NCBI GenBank assembly: GCA_023548195.1
Contig: JAJHZJ010000496.1
Span: forward strand, 6,146,702-6,210,701
Direction: 5' to 3'
Source of the DNA: Bettongia penicillata ogilbyi
Lineage: Eukaryota > Chordata > Mammalia > Diprotodontia > Potoroidae
Length of the DNA stretch: 64,000 bases
Of this stretch, positions 22,675 through 34,194 are shown in pieces. Position 1 is the stretch's first letter; each line of letters starts with the position of its first letter. The position numbers and the translations under genes were made by a program. Under the pieces are notes generated by a model. That model was not told where the DNA came from. It saw only the letters and a program-made list of their open reading frames with translations, and ran no database searches.

Positions 22675-23460
22675 ATGGAGGAAAAACTGGGAAGAGAAAT
22701 GAGAGAGATGCAAGAAAAGCATGAAAAGCAGGTCAATACCTTGCTAAAGGAGACCCCAAAAAATGCTGAAGAAAATAACACCTTGAAAAATAGGCTCACT
22801 CAATTGGCAAAAGAGGTTCAAAAAGCCAATGAGGAGAAGAATGCTTTCAAAAGTAGAATTAGTCAAATGGAAAAGGAGGTTGAAAAGCTCACTGAAGAAA
22901 ATAGTTCTTTCAAAATTAGAATAGAACAGATGGAGGCTAATGACTTTATGAGAAACCAAGAAATCACAAAACAAAATCAAAAGAATGAAAAAATGGGAGA
23001 TAATGTGAAATATCTCTTTGGAAAAACAACTGACCTGGAAAATAGATCCAGGGGAGACAATTTAAAAATTATGGGACTACCTGAAAGCCATGATCAAAAA
23101 AAGAGCCTAGACATCATCTTTCAGGAAATTATCAAGGAAAACTGCCCTGATATTCTAGAACCAGGGGGCAAAATAAGTATTGAAGGAATCCATCGATTAC
23201 CACCTGAAAGAGATCCAAAAAGAGAAACTCCTAGGAACATTGTGGCCAAATTCCAGAGTCCCCTGGTCAAGGAGAAAATCTTACAAGCAGCTAGAAAGAA
23301 ACAATTCCAGTATTGTGGAAATACAATCAGGATAACACAAGATCTAGCAGCCTCTACATTAAGGGATCGAAGGGCTTGGAATAAGATATTCCAGAAGTCA
23401 AAGGAACTAGGACTCAAACCAAGAATCACCTACCCAGCAAAACTGAGTATAATACTTTAG
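22675..23460 (+). CDS. L1-type ORF1 protein (RNA-binding chaperone), ended early by a nonsense codon
   Basis: The 261-residue frame is the L1 ORF1 protein, a trimeric RNA-binding chaperone that packages the element's transcript in the cytoplasm. Residues 1 to about 118 are a charged coiled coil with heptads. An RRM-like domain starts at LENRSRGDNLKIMGLPE (121-137). The C-terminal domain contains IHRLPPERDPKRETPRN (172-188), KEKILQAARKKQ (199-210) and the closing LKPRITYPAKLS (247-258), all recognisable against known L1 ORF1p. A TAG at 23458-23460 replaces a glutamine codon: the antisense copy has CAG here. The same frame then stays open to a TGA at 23569-23571, so the loss is about 37 residues. 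The frame is open upstream of the ATG to about 22569, so the true start may be earlier; an ATG at 22569-22571 in another frame suggests a small indel. Confidence 0.85.
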   Translation: MEEKLGREMREMQEKHEKQVNTLLKETPKNAEENNTLKNRLTQLAKEVQKANEEKNAFKSRISQMEKEVEKLTEENSSFKIRIEQMEANDFMRNQEITKQNQKNEKMGDNVKYLFGKTTDLENRSRGDNLKIMGLPESHDQKKSLDIIFQEIIKENCPDILEPGGKISIEGIHRLPPERDPKRETPRNIVAKFQSPLVKEKILQAARKKQFQYCGNTIRITQDLAASTLRDRRAWNKIFQKSKELGLKPRITYPAKLSIIL

Positions 23461-23691
23461 GGGAAAAAATGGTCTTTCAATGAAACAGAGGACTTTCAAG
23501 CATTCTTGGTGAAAAGACTAGAGCTGAAAAGAAAATTTAACTTTCAAACACAAGAATCAAGAGAAGCATGAAAAGGTAAACAGCAAAGAGAAGTCATAAG
23601 AGACTAACTAAAGTTGAACTGTTTACATTCCTACATGAAAAGACAATATTTGTAATTCTTGAAACTTTTCAGTATCTGGGTACTTGGTGCG

Positions 23692-23694
<3 letters not shown>

Positions 23695-23725
<31 letters not shown>
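23695..23725. repeat. (CA)n microsatellite in half-L1 3' UTR
   Basis: About 15 AC units. The antisense copy has a longer, interrupted TG/GC-rich version at the equivalent position (63312-63390), so the tract is part of the element. Confidence 0.95.
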
Positions 23726-23728
<3 letters not shown>

Positions 23729-24558
23729 CACAGAGTGAATTGAATAGGATGGGATCATATCTTTAAAAAATGAAATTAAGAGGTGGGAGAGAAATATATT
23801 GGGAGGAGAAAGGGAGAAATGGAATGGGGCAAATTATCTCTCATAAAAGAGGCAAGCAAAAGACTTTTCAGTGCAAGGAAAAAGAGGGGAGGTGAGAGAA
23901 AAACATGAAGCTTCCTCTTATCACATTTGACTAAAGGAAGGAATAAAATGAAGACTCATTTTGGTATGAAAACCTATCTTACAGTAGAGGAAAGTGGGGG
24001 AGAAGGGGATAAGCAGGGTGGAGGAGATAATGGAAGGGAGGGCAGTGGGAGGAGGGTGCAATTTGAAGTCAACACTCTTGGGGAGGGACAGGATCCAAAG
24101 AGAGAATAGAAGCAATGTGGGTCAGGATAAATTGGAAGGAAATATAGTTAGTCTTACACAACATGACTATTATGGAAGTCATTTGCAGAACTACATAGAT
24201 ATGACCTATATTGAATTGCTTGCTTCCCAAAGGGAATGGGTGGGGAGGGAGGGATGAAGAGAAGTTGGAAGTCAAAGTTTTAGGAACAACTGCTGAGTAC
24301 TGTTCTTGCTACTAGGAAATCAGACATATAGGTAATGGGGTATAGAAAGCTATCTGGCCCTACAGGACAAAAGAGAAGATGGGGATGAGAGAAGGGAGGG
24401 ATGTTAGAAGACAGGGCAGATTGGTGATGGGGCAGTTAGAATGCTCAGTGTATTGGGGTGGGGGAGGGGAGAAATGAAGAGAAAATTTGGAACCCAAAAT
24501 TTTGTGAAAATGAAAGTTAAAAGTTAAATAAATAAATTTTTAAAAAAAGCTTAAAAAA

Positions 24559-24572
24559 AGAAGTGATAATAA
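24559..24572 (+). repeat. Right target-site duplication of the half-L1
   Basis: agaagtgataataa directly follows the A-rich tail and matches 21729-21742. Confidence 0.8.
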
Positions 24573-24599
24573 AATAAAATTGAATTTAAAAAATTAAAG

Positions 24600-24745
24600 A
24601 AATCTTTGGAGTACTTACATGTTGTCTTCCTAGAAAGGAGGCCCCTTGAGGGCAGAGACTACCTGGTGTTTGTCTTTATGTCCCCAAAGCCTAATGAGCA
24701 CCTTCGATAAAGTCATAATCAATGTTTCTTTATTGATTGCTTGTA
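24600..24745 (+). repeat. L2 LINE 3' end
   Basis: cttacatgttgtcttcctag, ggccccttgagggcagagac and ttgtctttatgtccccaaagcc are L2 3' blocks. Confidence 0.75.
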
Positions 24746-25160
24746 TTTCTCTATAGAATGAGTGACACTTCTGTAAAATGAATAGTCAACTTTTAATTTT
24801 CTGATTTCTTACCTTATATTTCTATAAAACATCAAGCCTCAATTGTCTAGGGACTGTTCTTCCAGAATCTTTAGAGATTGTATTCGTAGAAGAGCTGTGA
24901 ACTGACATCAAGTAAGGCAGGACCACCCTGGGTCTGAGTTTCTTCAGGAGCAGATGACCTTGGCAGTTGTGGCTAGGAAAAAAACATGGGGGAGACTAGA
25001 AAACACTTTGTTTTTCTTCAAAGTACAGAAAAGGTGGAGATCCATGGGTCAGACCCACTCAGTTACTCTGTGTGTGTGTTTACTACACTGACAGAAGAGA
25101 ACCCTGTGACTTAAGATCATTATAAAAAGCTAGTGTTAACAATAATAATGTTTGCTAGCA
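24745..25160. other. Non-coding sequence, no element recognised
   Basis: No repeat block or open frame is credible here. Confidence 0.4.
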
Positions 25161-25175
25161 TTCACATAGCTTTAA

Positions 25176-25424
25176 GGGCAGTGAGGTGATGCAGTGGATA
25201 GAATGCCAGGCCTGCAGTCAGAAAGACCTTGTCTGGAGTTGAAATCTAGCCTCAGATACTTACTAGTGGTGTGACCCTGGTCAAGTCACTTAGCCCTGTT
25301 TGTCTCAATTTCCTCAACTGTAAAATGAGCTAGAGAAAAATGGCAAATCACTCCAGTATCTTTACCAAGAAAACACCACATGGAGTCACAAAGAGTCAGA
25401 TATACTGAAATGACTGAAATGAAC
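25176..25424 (+). repeat. MAR1-like SINE, full length
   Basis: gggcagtgaggtgatgcagtgg, gtgaccctggtcaagtcactt, aactgtaaaatgagctagag and ctttaccaagaaaacaccaca occur in order. It lies inside an antisense MIR whose halves are near 25140-25175 and 25425-25635. Confidence 0.9.
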
Positions 25425-25635
25425 ACGTTTATAATATTTTAAGATTGGCAAAACACCTTACAGATATTTCATTTGACCTTACAACAACTCAGGGAGATAA
25501 GTGCTATTATTTTCTTCATTTTACAAATGAGGAAATTGAGGCAGGGAGAGATTGTGACTTGCCTGAGATCACACAACTTGAAAGTTGCCCGAAGATGGAT
25601 TTGAACTCAGAACTATTTGACATGAATCCTTTCAT
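25425..25635 (-). repeat. MIR-type SINE, antisense
   Basis: caaaacaccttacagatatttc, cttacaacaactcagggag, ttttacaaatgaggaaattgaggc and gatcacacaacttg are antisense MIR blocks. The 69-codon frame at 25445 lies within it. Confidence 0.8.
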
Positions 25636-25639
25636 ATGG

Positions 25640-26085
25640 TTGCCCTCTTCATGAGTCATCACAGTCATCCTAAAATGTGGTCCTAGAGTTAAATACATTG
25701 CTTCCATTGAATACTCTATGATAAAGGGATGAGAAATTACTTCAATCTTTGGGAAGAATGGATGTGGTGAGCTGCATCTCAAAACATATGTCAACTTCAT
25801 ATTAATTATGCACTTTATAGTAATTATATCAAAATGGGTTTTGTGTGGTGTTATATTTTGTTTTAGGTTTTAGAAAAAGTGATTAGCTGAGAAGGTACAA
25901 CAAGGTAATTGTTACAGAAAATATCCCTCCCGATATTTGGAAATTTTCTCTCTTGAACATACAAGGTCCCTGGAGAGAGTGAGCTGAAAGTTTGAATAGT
26001 ATAATAGTGAAGACCAAGGACAAAAAGTATTTTTTTCTTTTAAATAGTACTTTTTTCTTTTCCAGTTTCATGTGAAGACTATTTT
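25640..26085. other. Non-coding sequence, no element recognised
   Basis: AT-rich with no recognised element. Confidence 0.4.
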
Positions 26086-26087
26086 TA

Positions 26088-27415
26088 ACATTCTTTTTTT
26101 TATATAAAATTTTGAGTTCCAAATTTTCCCCCTCCATCTGTCACTCCCTAAGATGGTAAACAAGTTGGTATAGGTTGTATATGTCCAGTCATGTAAAACA
26201 TTTATTTTCATATTTTAGTCATTTTATGAAAAAAGACAGAACAAAAGAAAAAAATACCAAAAAAAAATAAGGAAACTGAAAATAGTATGCTTTGATTTGC
26301 ATTCAAGCTCCATCAGTCTCAGGACATGAATAGCATTTTTCATCTTGAGTCTTTTGGAATTTTCTTGGGTTACTGTGTTGTGAGGAAGAGCTACGTCAGT
26401 CATAGTTGATCATTGTACAATGTTGCTGTTGCTGTGAAACATATCTCTTGATTCTGCCCACTTCAGTTTGCATCAGATCATGTAAGTCTTATCAAGTTTT
26501 TTTTTTTTTCCAAAATATGCCTGCTCATTATTTCTTATAGTACAATGGTATTCTATTACAGTTGTATACCACAACTCGTTGAATGATTCCCCAGTTGACG
26601 GGCAACCCCTCAATGTCTAATTCTTTGCTGCCACAAAAAGAGTTGGTACAGACATTTCTGGATATGTGGATCCTTTTCCCTTTTTTTATTATCTCTTTGG
26701 GATACAGACCTAGTAGTTGTATTGCTGTATCAAAGGGTGTACATAGTTTGATTGCCCTTTGAGCATAGTCCAAATTGCTCTCCAGAGTGACTGAATCAGT
26801 TCACAACTCCACCAACAGTCTCAGTTTTCGTACATCCCCTCCAGTAGTGGTGATTTTCCCTTTCTGTCATATTAACCAATCTGATTGATGTGAGGTGGCT
26901 CCTCAAAGTTGTCTTAATTGGCATTTATCTAAGCAGTAGTGCTTTAGAGCATTTTTTCATAGAACTATAGCTAACTTGGATTCCTGCATTTGAAAACTAC
27001 CTGTTCATTTCCTTTGACCATTTATCAATTGGGGAATGACTTGTATTTTTATAAATTTGACTCAGTTCTCTATTTATTTGAGAAATGAGGCCTTTATCAA
27101 AGATATTTGCCATCAAAATTGTTTCCCAGCTTTCTACTTTTCTTCTGATCTTGGTTGCATTTTTTTTGTTTGTGCAAAAACTTTAAAATTTAATATAATC
27201 AAAAATATTCACTTTTACATCTCATAATGCTCTATATCTCTTGTTTGGTCATAAATTCTTCCCTTCTCCATCGATTCAACAAGTAAACTATTTCTTCCTC
27301 TCCTAATTTGCTAAGAATCTCATCCTTTCTGTCTAAAGCATATACTCATTTTGACCTTATCTTGTATGTGAGATGTTGGCAGAAAACTCTTGCAGATAAA
27401 GGATGCCATCCAATT
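26088..27415 (-). mobile_element. 5'-truncated L1, antisense
   Basis: A minus-strand frame at 26773-26528 contains PFDTAIQLLGLYPKE, which corresponds to the L1 ORF2 motif PFDPAIPLLGIYPKD, followed by the PVNWGIIQR region. The 3' UTR lies at 26088-26500. Several frame disruptions are present. Upstream ORF2 (endonuclease, reverse-transcriptase core) is missing. Confidence 0.85.
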
Positions 27416-27419
27416 CTAG

Positions 27420-28380
27420 GCCTTAAAGTTCTTCTTTTTTTCTTTTTTCCTTCCTTTTTTTCCTTTCATTTTTTTTCCCCTGCCCATTAGATGTAGCTTT
27501 CTTCTTGGGTCTAAGGATTGGTGTGTTTCTAGAGTTCATAGGTAACATTTCACTGTGTTACAAGATGTCACAGCAATTGTTGCCACCCTTCAGGGATATT
27601 GCTCCATTCTAGCTGCAAGTTCTCCCACTTTGTGACCCAATACTACTTGAGAAGACTGCTATTTACTATTTTCTGGTGGGATGTGTGATGACTCTAATGG
27701 ATCACCATTATCTTCTAGGTAGTTTTCTGTCAGAGTACTCATTCAACGTGAGAACAAAAACCATTAAACACAAATGAGACATGTGCTCATGGCAATGTGG
27801 CAAACAGGTGGAAGATAAAGGCAACCTCTGTCTTCCTGCCTATCAGTTCATGTTAGAACTTCCAATTTAGGTTTCAGGTTCAATTATCAAAGTTCTTCAC
27901 AATTATTCTTTTAATCAAACAAATTACCCAAGTAAAATCTTCAGTTATCCTCATGTGTGCTGAGAATGAAAGATACTTTCATGCAGTCATTGTTAGTTTA
28001 AAAATTTCTTCACAAAGTTCAAAAAAGTAGTGAGGGGGAGAGGCAAATATTTGACTTCTTTTAATTATTTTTATAATTTCTCTCTGAGGAAACAGGATTG
28101 TGTTGTTTCCAAAAATCTTTGGCATAGGATTCTTACAGCTATATTGCAGGCCATTCTTAACTCTATCTCTGCCATGAACCTCTATAGTCATCAAATGAAG
28201 TTTATAAATCCCTTTTTTAGTGTAATGCTGATCATTGAAGGAATTGAAAGAAATGCTAAAAAGAGGTTAATGAAAAATAAATATACTTATTTTTTTCCAC
28301 ATCCAAGTAAATGGACTCCCTGAAATTGATTTATGGACCATCTCAGGTTAAAAAACCTCCCTATAGTAGCAAGTAGGGAT
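27420..28380. other. Non-coding sequence; pyrimidine-rich start
   Basis: 27428-27485 is a T/C-rich tract. The remainder is unique-looking, with no supported gene. Confidence 0.4.
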
Positions 28381-28384
28381 CATA

Positions 28385-28550
28385 AGATCATAAACTTAGA
28401 ACAGGAAGAGAATATTAATCCCCTCGTTTTACAGATAAAGAAACTGAGATCAGCAAGATTAAGTGATTTGCCCAGTGCCTTATAGTTATTGGGTATCTAA
28501 AGTAGGATTAGAATCCAGGTCTTCCTAACTGGAAGTCCAACTTGCATTTT
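28385..28550 (-). repeat. MIR-type SINE, antisense
   Basis: gttttacagataaagaaactgag, gattaagtgatttgcccagtgcc and gaatccaggtcttcctaact are antisense MIR blocks. Confidence 0.75.
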
Positions 28551-28559
28551 TGTTTTGAA

Positions 28560-29500
28560 GGTATGGCATAGCTCAGCTCTCCAGGAGATTGAAGTTTAGT
28601 CCTTTAAGGGTAGAAGTTCTTTGCTTTTTTTTTCTTTTGCTTCTTTTTAACTCATTGTCATGGAAACTTTCCTAAATGTTTTATATACTTCCCTACCTTT
28701 ATAAATTGAGAATAGTTACTCAGATACCCCTGGAATCTGTAATTTTGGCATTTTTTCCCTTGTTGTAAGAATTTAGTCTCTCAGCATGTTAATATATGGG
28801 CTTCAAGAGTTGCTGTGGCCAAAACCTTCATTACTCTATAACCAACCTGGTAATAAAGCCATCTGGATATAAGGCCTTGGATGAGAGCCATGCAGTCCAT
28901 TACTGGGCTAGTACTCAAAGATTTTCCAGCTTGGTAGCACATGATAGAGCTTAAGGTCCACTAGCATTGCCTTCAAGAACGTGGGGTCACCTGTATATCG
29001 TGCAGCATCAAAGCAGGACTTCTGTTTTCTTGAAAGCCTCCCTCATGCCAACTACCTTGGAAAAGAGTTTGGGGTAGAGAGTGGATATTGTTTTTCCTTT
29101 CTCTTCAATTCAGAAAAAATATAAAAAATAAGATACCTTGTGCTAGGACCTAGAAATACCAACTTAGAAAAATGAAAGTAGATTCTGTCCTTAACATTCC
29201 TATAGGTTGATTTTTGCTCCATAGAGTTTTGGTTAGTGGACTGGCCCAGATGCCTTTCTGTAAATCATAATTGAGTCAAAGCTAGAATCAATAGAGAGCT
29301 TTGTTTCTCCTCCATAAAATTGTCTATGTCTATACTGGTATCTTATTTATCCTTTGACCTATTAGAGGCAATATCTAGGATTTCTACACTGGCATCATTA
29401 AATCAAACGAGTATATCATGGTCAGCTTGTACCAATTCTTCCATGCACCTTTCAAAAAATTTGAGTATGGACTGTGGAGGAGTAATTGTCATCATCTTCA
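28560..29500. other. Non-coding sequence, no element recognised
   Basis: No clear repeat block or credible gene is seen. Confidence 0.35.
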
Positions 29501-29507
29501 CAATTTT

Positions 29508-29755
29508 CAGATATCTAGATGGCACAGTGGATATAGTACTGGACCTGGAGGCACAAAAATCTGAATTCAAATCAAACCTCAGACACTTACTAGCTATATT
29601 ACCCTCCACCTCTGTCTTGACTATAAAATGGGGATAATAGAATCACCTTTCTCCCTGGGTTGTTGTAAGGATAAAATGAATCTCGTTTTGTAAAACTTCT
29701 TGCAAAAGAAAAGTTCTCTAAACATGCTAGTACCACTGGTATTATGATTATACTA
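29508..29755 (+). repeat. SINE with MIR-like tail
   Basis: gatatctagatggcacagtggata, ctggacctggagg, cagacacttactagctat and ctataaaatggggataatag are followed by a MIR-like tail. The open frames at 29320-29637 come from this repeat. Confidence 0.75.
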
Positions 29756-29814
29756 AGTCTTGAGGTTGGCTTCATCTAAAACCTAAAAACTGCATAATAT
29801 TGAATTTCATTAAT

Positions 29815-30065
29815 AGTGAACAATATTTATGTAGTGTTTTCAGGTTTTAAAAGCACTTCAATTACAATATTTCATTTGAGTCTGACAAAAACCCATTGGT
29901 GTAGGTTCGATAGGGGATCTGGATTTTACTCGTTTTCTGCCATTTAGTACCTGTGTACCATAAGAAAAATCATTTAATCCCTCTGGGCCTCATTTTCCTT
30001 ATCCAAGAAGGGAATACACTGTCCAAATGACCTCCTCTGTCCCTTCTAGCACTCTGTATCTCCTG
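29815..30065. repeat. Antisense MIR fragment followed by a sense MIR
   Basis: 29815-29905 reads antisense (aaagcacttcaattacaatatttcat). 29910-30065 reads sense (aatcatttaatccctctgggcctcattttcc). Confidence 0.6.
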
Positions 30066-30470
30066 CGACATCTCAAGCCCATTATCATATCAACATTTTT
30101 TCTGCAAAGTAATGATTTGCCTTCTAGTGCCATAACTCAGTTTAGAAGACAGTCATTTTCCAAAATTACATAAGATTCAGTTCACCTTATTTTCTTAAAA
30201 TATTTAAAAATCAGATTTGCTTTTCCATGAACTCAGTCCCAGAGATAGAGACACCCTCATTTTTTTATGGAGCATCACTCATTTCAAATATGACCTTGGG
30301 GCTCTGAGATAGACAAGTTCATATCTCCATGTTGGATGACTCAGAATCTGCTTAGAATTAAACCTTCTCCATTCCAAACCTGGAAATACCCTTCTCTATG
30401 TGCCATTATGACTATTCTTTCTGGAGGGCACGCGTCTGATCTTTCTTATCATTCCTCTATGAGTGGGAAT
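30066..30470. other. Non-coding sequence, no element recognised
   Basis: Nothing recognised. Confidence 0.35.
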
Positions 30471-30473
30471 GAC

Positions 30474-30605
30474 AGTGTGGTACCTGGGACGTGTCACTTC
30501 TAGTCCCCACTCAGTCACAGACTCACTGTGTAGCCTATGTGAATGACTTCCCTTCTGTTGACCATGCTTTCCACATCTGTTAAAAGAAGGTCACACATAG
30601 TCAAT
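30474..30605 (+). repeat. MIR-type SINE fragment
   Basis: gtcacagactcactgtgtagcc, gacttcccttctg and ccacatctgttaaaag form a decayed MIR body. Confidence 0.5.
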
Positions 30606-30909
30606 GATTTCTGTTTTCCCTTTAATCTGGGCAAAGAGTCCCCATGTCCATTAATGCACATAACTGAATGATTGAAGATTAATGTATTTACTTGAATTGT
30701 CTGAATATTTCATGAAACATTTTGGCATCTTTAGTTTAAATTCTATATCCATTTTCCTCCCCACAAATCTCTCATACAAAATAAAAGCATTTGGGGAGGG
30801 AGTGTAGAGTATTAAGTGTAGTATCAAGACCTGTTCTGATACCTGAAGTTTCAATGACTCACTTAGGATCACATACCCACTACATATCAGAAGCAAGGTC
30901 TTTGTGCAT

Positions 30910-31080
30910 AGATTCATGAGCCCTGGAAGGGATGTGAATGACAGTTTGGTTTAACCTTCTCAGTTTTAAAATTATAAATAGGTTAGAGAACTTGTCGAAT
31001 GTCACATTAAAAGTTGGTGGAAGACCTAGAACCAGAACCCAGCTACTGTGTAACCCAGTCTAGTGTCCTTTTCACCATCT
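30910..31080 (-). repeat. MIR-like SINE, antisense
   Basis: ataggttagagaacttgtcgaatgtcac and cctagaaccagaacccagc are antisense MIR-like blocks. Confidence 0.5.
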
Positions 31081-31084
31081 TGTG

Positions 31085-31755
31085 GATTTTTGAAAACTGA
31101 ATAATATAGGAAAAAGCAGACTTTTAAGAAAGCTGTACGGTGTAAGAGGATAGGACATTTTACACAAGGAAAAGAAATGTTTCATTTCATCCACTGAAAT
31201 GTGAGATGATGTGGGTTCATCATTCTCCTCGATAGAGTGGCTGCCAAAACAAAATGTCTTTGCTAATTGAAAATGCCTTGTGTTCTCTTCTCAGGGTGCT
31301 TTGTATGACTCTCCCTAGATACATCTGCAGTACATGGCTTTGTAAACTGTGTCCCCATGTAAAGCCATCACTTTCTTTCATTCACAGGCAGTATCACAGT
31401 CAGAATACTCAAGTTCTCCAAGAGATAAACAGAATTCTAGCCAGACTGTTGAAGAGGTCAGTTAAGCTGTGTCACAGCATTCTTTGTTAAAGAGGAGTTG
31501 GTGTGACAGTCCTTGAGGTTTTAGGTTGTTGCCTAAAGCATCTGTGTTAAGCCAAGACATTTCAAAATTATGATAAAATGGTGATATGTTTAATAAATAC
31601 CCAGGATATAAGATTTCATATGACTAAGGGTTAAGACCATTCCTCATTTGGAATCTTTTAGCGATAGAGGTAAAGATTTGTTATTTAGTTAGTGCGGTTG
31701 ACTCCTGAGTAAAGAAGCTCCCTCTATCAATGAATGCTAAATCCCTTTCTGCAAC
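31085..31755. other. Non-coding sequence with a 78-codon chance frame
   Basis: The frame at 31254-31490 has no known domain and no supporting context. Confidence 0.4.
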
Positions 31756-31759
31756 TTAG

Positions 31760-31895
31760 CCTTAGGGTTGCCCAGAGCACTGAGAGGTTAAGTGATTTGT
31801 CTGGGGTCCCACAGCCAGTATGTATCAGATGGAGAACTTGAACCAAGGACTTCCTAGCTTTGATGCTGTCTCACTAATCACTCTACCATATACGT
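31760..31895 (-). repeat. SINE/MIR fragment, antisense
   Basis: gcactgagaggttaagtgatttg, gggtcccacagccagtatg and gaacttgaaccaaggacttcc are antisense SINE blocks. Confidence 0.7.
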
Positions 31896-31899
31896 CTTT

Positions 31900-32830
31900 G
31901 CCTTAGAATAAAATAGCTTGTTCAGTAATCATAGCAAATATCAGTAGGAAATAACAGTGCATTGTACTTAGAAATAGGTCTCTTTTAGTGAATCTTTGTA
32001 AGGAGTTTGTGAAAGATGAGCTAAGACTTGTGGCCCATCCATTGAGAGTAAAGTGCCTGGCAGATTCCATTGGTTCTTTGAGTGACTTTCAGACAATAGG
32101 GTGCATATTTGCAACCTCATTTCATCTCCACCCCCATATTTTGCAGTCTCCGAGGTAGAGGAGAAAGGTAAGCAGAGAATTCTTTGGAGCTGGTGGTACT
32201 CACTGGATGGACAAATGGAAAAGAAACCTAGACTCTGACAGCTCTAATCATGGCAGAATCTAAACGATTTCACAATTCATGCTTCCTGGCAATGTTGTCG
32301 GGGCAGTTGGTTGGCACCAGGGTCTGCCACAGTGTATTGGGTTCAGAGGACTTTTCTTCTACTTCAGGTGAAGGAGGCAGTTGTCGGTTGAAGTTGGTAG
32401 CACACCTGATGGATAGAGGGCAGAAATGAAAGCTTCCTCCTGGCTTTTTGTCCAGGGTGCCTGCTGCTGGGCGTGAGTTAAATGGACCCAGACAGAAGTG
32501 CAGAGTTCACTTTGCAAGCCTAATTAAAGACCATTGAAAGAATGTGAACTCCTTTCTGGAGATGGATTGCTGACAGCATGGACTTGAAAATCCCCTTTGC
32601 ATAAACTTCATTCTCTCAGTAGTCAAGGATTTTTGGAAGATTTATCAAAATGAAGTTGCAGTATAGAAGCAACTGCCAAATGGGACCCTCTCTATATTTT
32701 TTACAGCACACACCAGAAATAAATGGGTTCTCTTTTTATAGTTGTAAAGTGTCTTCTCTTTATCCTACTTTAAAGGAATGTGTCTCACTTTCTTTGTCTC
32801 CACATTCCTCTCCCACCATGCCTGGCACAT
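31900..32830. other. Unique-looking non-coding sequence
   Basis: 32100-32640 is less AT-rich than the surroundings and shows no repeat block. I found no exon with plausible frame and splice sites. Confidence 0.35.
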
Positions 32831-32835
32831 TTTTG

Positions 32836-33072
32836 TTGTTTAGCCATTCCACCTGTGTCATCTGACCGTCCATGACCCCATCAGGAGTTTTCTTGGCAAA
32901 GATACTAGAGTGGTTTATAATTTCCTTCTCCAGTTCCATTTTAAAGATGAGGAATCGAGGCAAACAGGGTTGTGACTTGCCCAGGGTCATGGTCTAGTAT
33001 GTACCTGAGGCTGGGTTTGAACTCAGAGATGAGTCTTCCTGACTCCAGGCCCAACTCTCTACCCACTTTGGT
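32836..33072 (-). repeat. MAR1-like SINE, antisense, inside an L2 end
   Basis: gttttcttggcaaagatac, ccttctccagttccattttaaagatgagg and gactccaggcccaactctctacc are in order. The flanks ctggcacat and tggtacatagtgagcacttag are the two halves of one L2 terminus. Confidence 0.88.
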
Positions 33073-33469
33073 ACATAGTGAGCACTTAGTAAACGCTAAA
33101 TGAATTGAATTATAAAATGTAATTACCATTTGAGACCATTGTTCAAGAGAATGTAATTTGGGTATAGATAAAGAGTATTTAGACTCCTCTCTCCTTGGGG
33201 TTCTCCCATGAAGAAACCAAGTTGAGTTGATGTTAGTACACAAGACAGTATCTTTCTTGCCCCTTGTCATGTGTCATTCATCTTTCTGCTTTGAGCATTG
33301 TTTCCAGTAGTGTACTACACAGATATAGCAACTGCCCCAGGGGAACTGACGGTTTACAAATTGAGTATATTTACCTGTATAATCCCAAAGACCACATAGA
33401 GCGTACTACAAATATTGACCAAAAAGAGGTCATAGCTTTTGAGTTGAAATAACCGATGTTTCTGTATTG

Positions 33470-33695
33470 TTTATAGATTTGCAAAGCACTTTACAAATAT
33501 TATCTTATTTGATTATCACAACAACCCTAAGAGACAGGTGTTAGTGTCGTCTCCATTTTAATAGGTAAGGAAATGGTGACTGATAGAGTTAAATGACACG
33601 TCCAGGCTCACACATCTAGTAAGTATTTGAGGTGGGATTTGAATTCCTTTCTCTTATTCCAGGTCTAGCATTCCATCCGCTGCACCACATCGTTG
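33470..33695 (-). repeat. MIR-type SINE, antisense
   Basis: gcaaagcactttacaaatattatc, cacaacaaccctaagag and ctagcattccatccgctgcacc are all present in order. Confidence 0.85.
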
Positions 33696-33699
33696 TTTC

Positions 33700-34190
33700 T
33701 TGTTGGAAGAAGTCTTAGAGATTAGTGTTGTAGAGTTTATGGTGTAGGAATAGAACTTCAGTGATTGTCTAGACAGTGTTGATGTGAGATACTGAACCAG
33801 TTGGTGCTTTTTTCAGCTCAGTCTTATATAAAGCTGTATTTATTTCTTTGTTTAGTTTTGTATTTCTTTAATGTGTTCTATTCAAAAAGTGTGTAGTCCT
33901 CTGGTTACAACAAAACTTGAAAAATGAGGCATGCTTTTAGACTTGACCTATTCCAGATGCCTTCCTTGAACACCAGGGCACCTAAGCAGAACTTTAAGAA
34001 CTGCTTTTGACCGGATTGTTTTATTTCTCAGTGAGAAAGATAGCTAGATTTTGTTGAACTGGGAATTCTGCAGCTCATAAAGTCTATCAAAGACAATGGT
34101 TTCATCCCAGAGTTGTTTAGGGATTCTGTAAGGCTATTGACCTTCAAATAAAGAAAAGAGTTTAAATTACTTTCTCAAGGTTATTTGGTT
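33700..34190. other. Non-coding sequence, no element recognised
   Basis: No repeat block or credible open frame. Confidence 0.35.
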
Positions 34191-34194
34191 AGTC

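Larger units (their letters stand above)
21743..24558 (+). mobile_element. Complete half-L1 (HAL1-like) retrotransposon, ORF1 only
   Basis: The 2.8-kb unit begins with ggggggcggggcagggatgg, a decayed version of the G-rich, YY1-site-like L1 promoter start. It has about 0.85-0.93 kb of 5' UTR, an L1 ORF1, then about 1 kb of 3' UTR with a (CA)n tract, and ends in an A-rich tail near 24520-24558. The roughly 3.8 kb of endonuclease/reverse-transcriptase ORF2 expected in a full L1 is absent. The flanking 14-bp duplications show that this whole unit was inserted as one transcript. The antisense copy at 62464-64000 has the same ORF1-to-3'UTR join, so the missing ORF2 is a family feature and not a private deletion. 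Such elements must borrow the L1 enzyme in trans. Confidence 0.88.

Noticed and set aside
23994..24257. An 87-codon frame in the half-L1 3' UTR that is matched by a similar frame in the antisense copy (63037-62747).
   Set aside because: Both begin with GTG and not ATG. Roughly a quarter of aligned residues differ, many of them non-conservatively, which fits shared non-coding ancestry and not a selected second protein.
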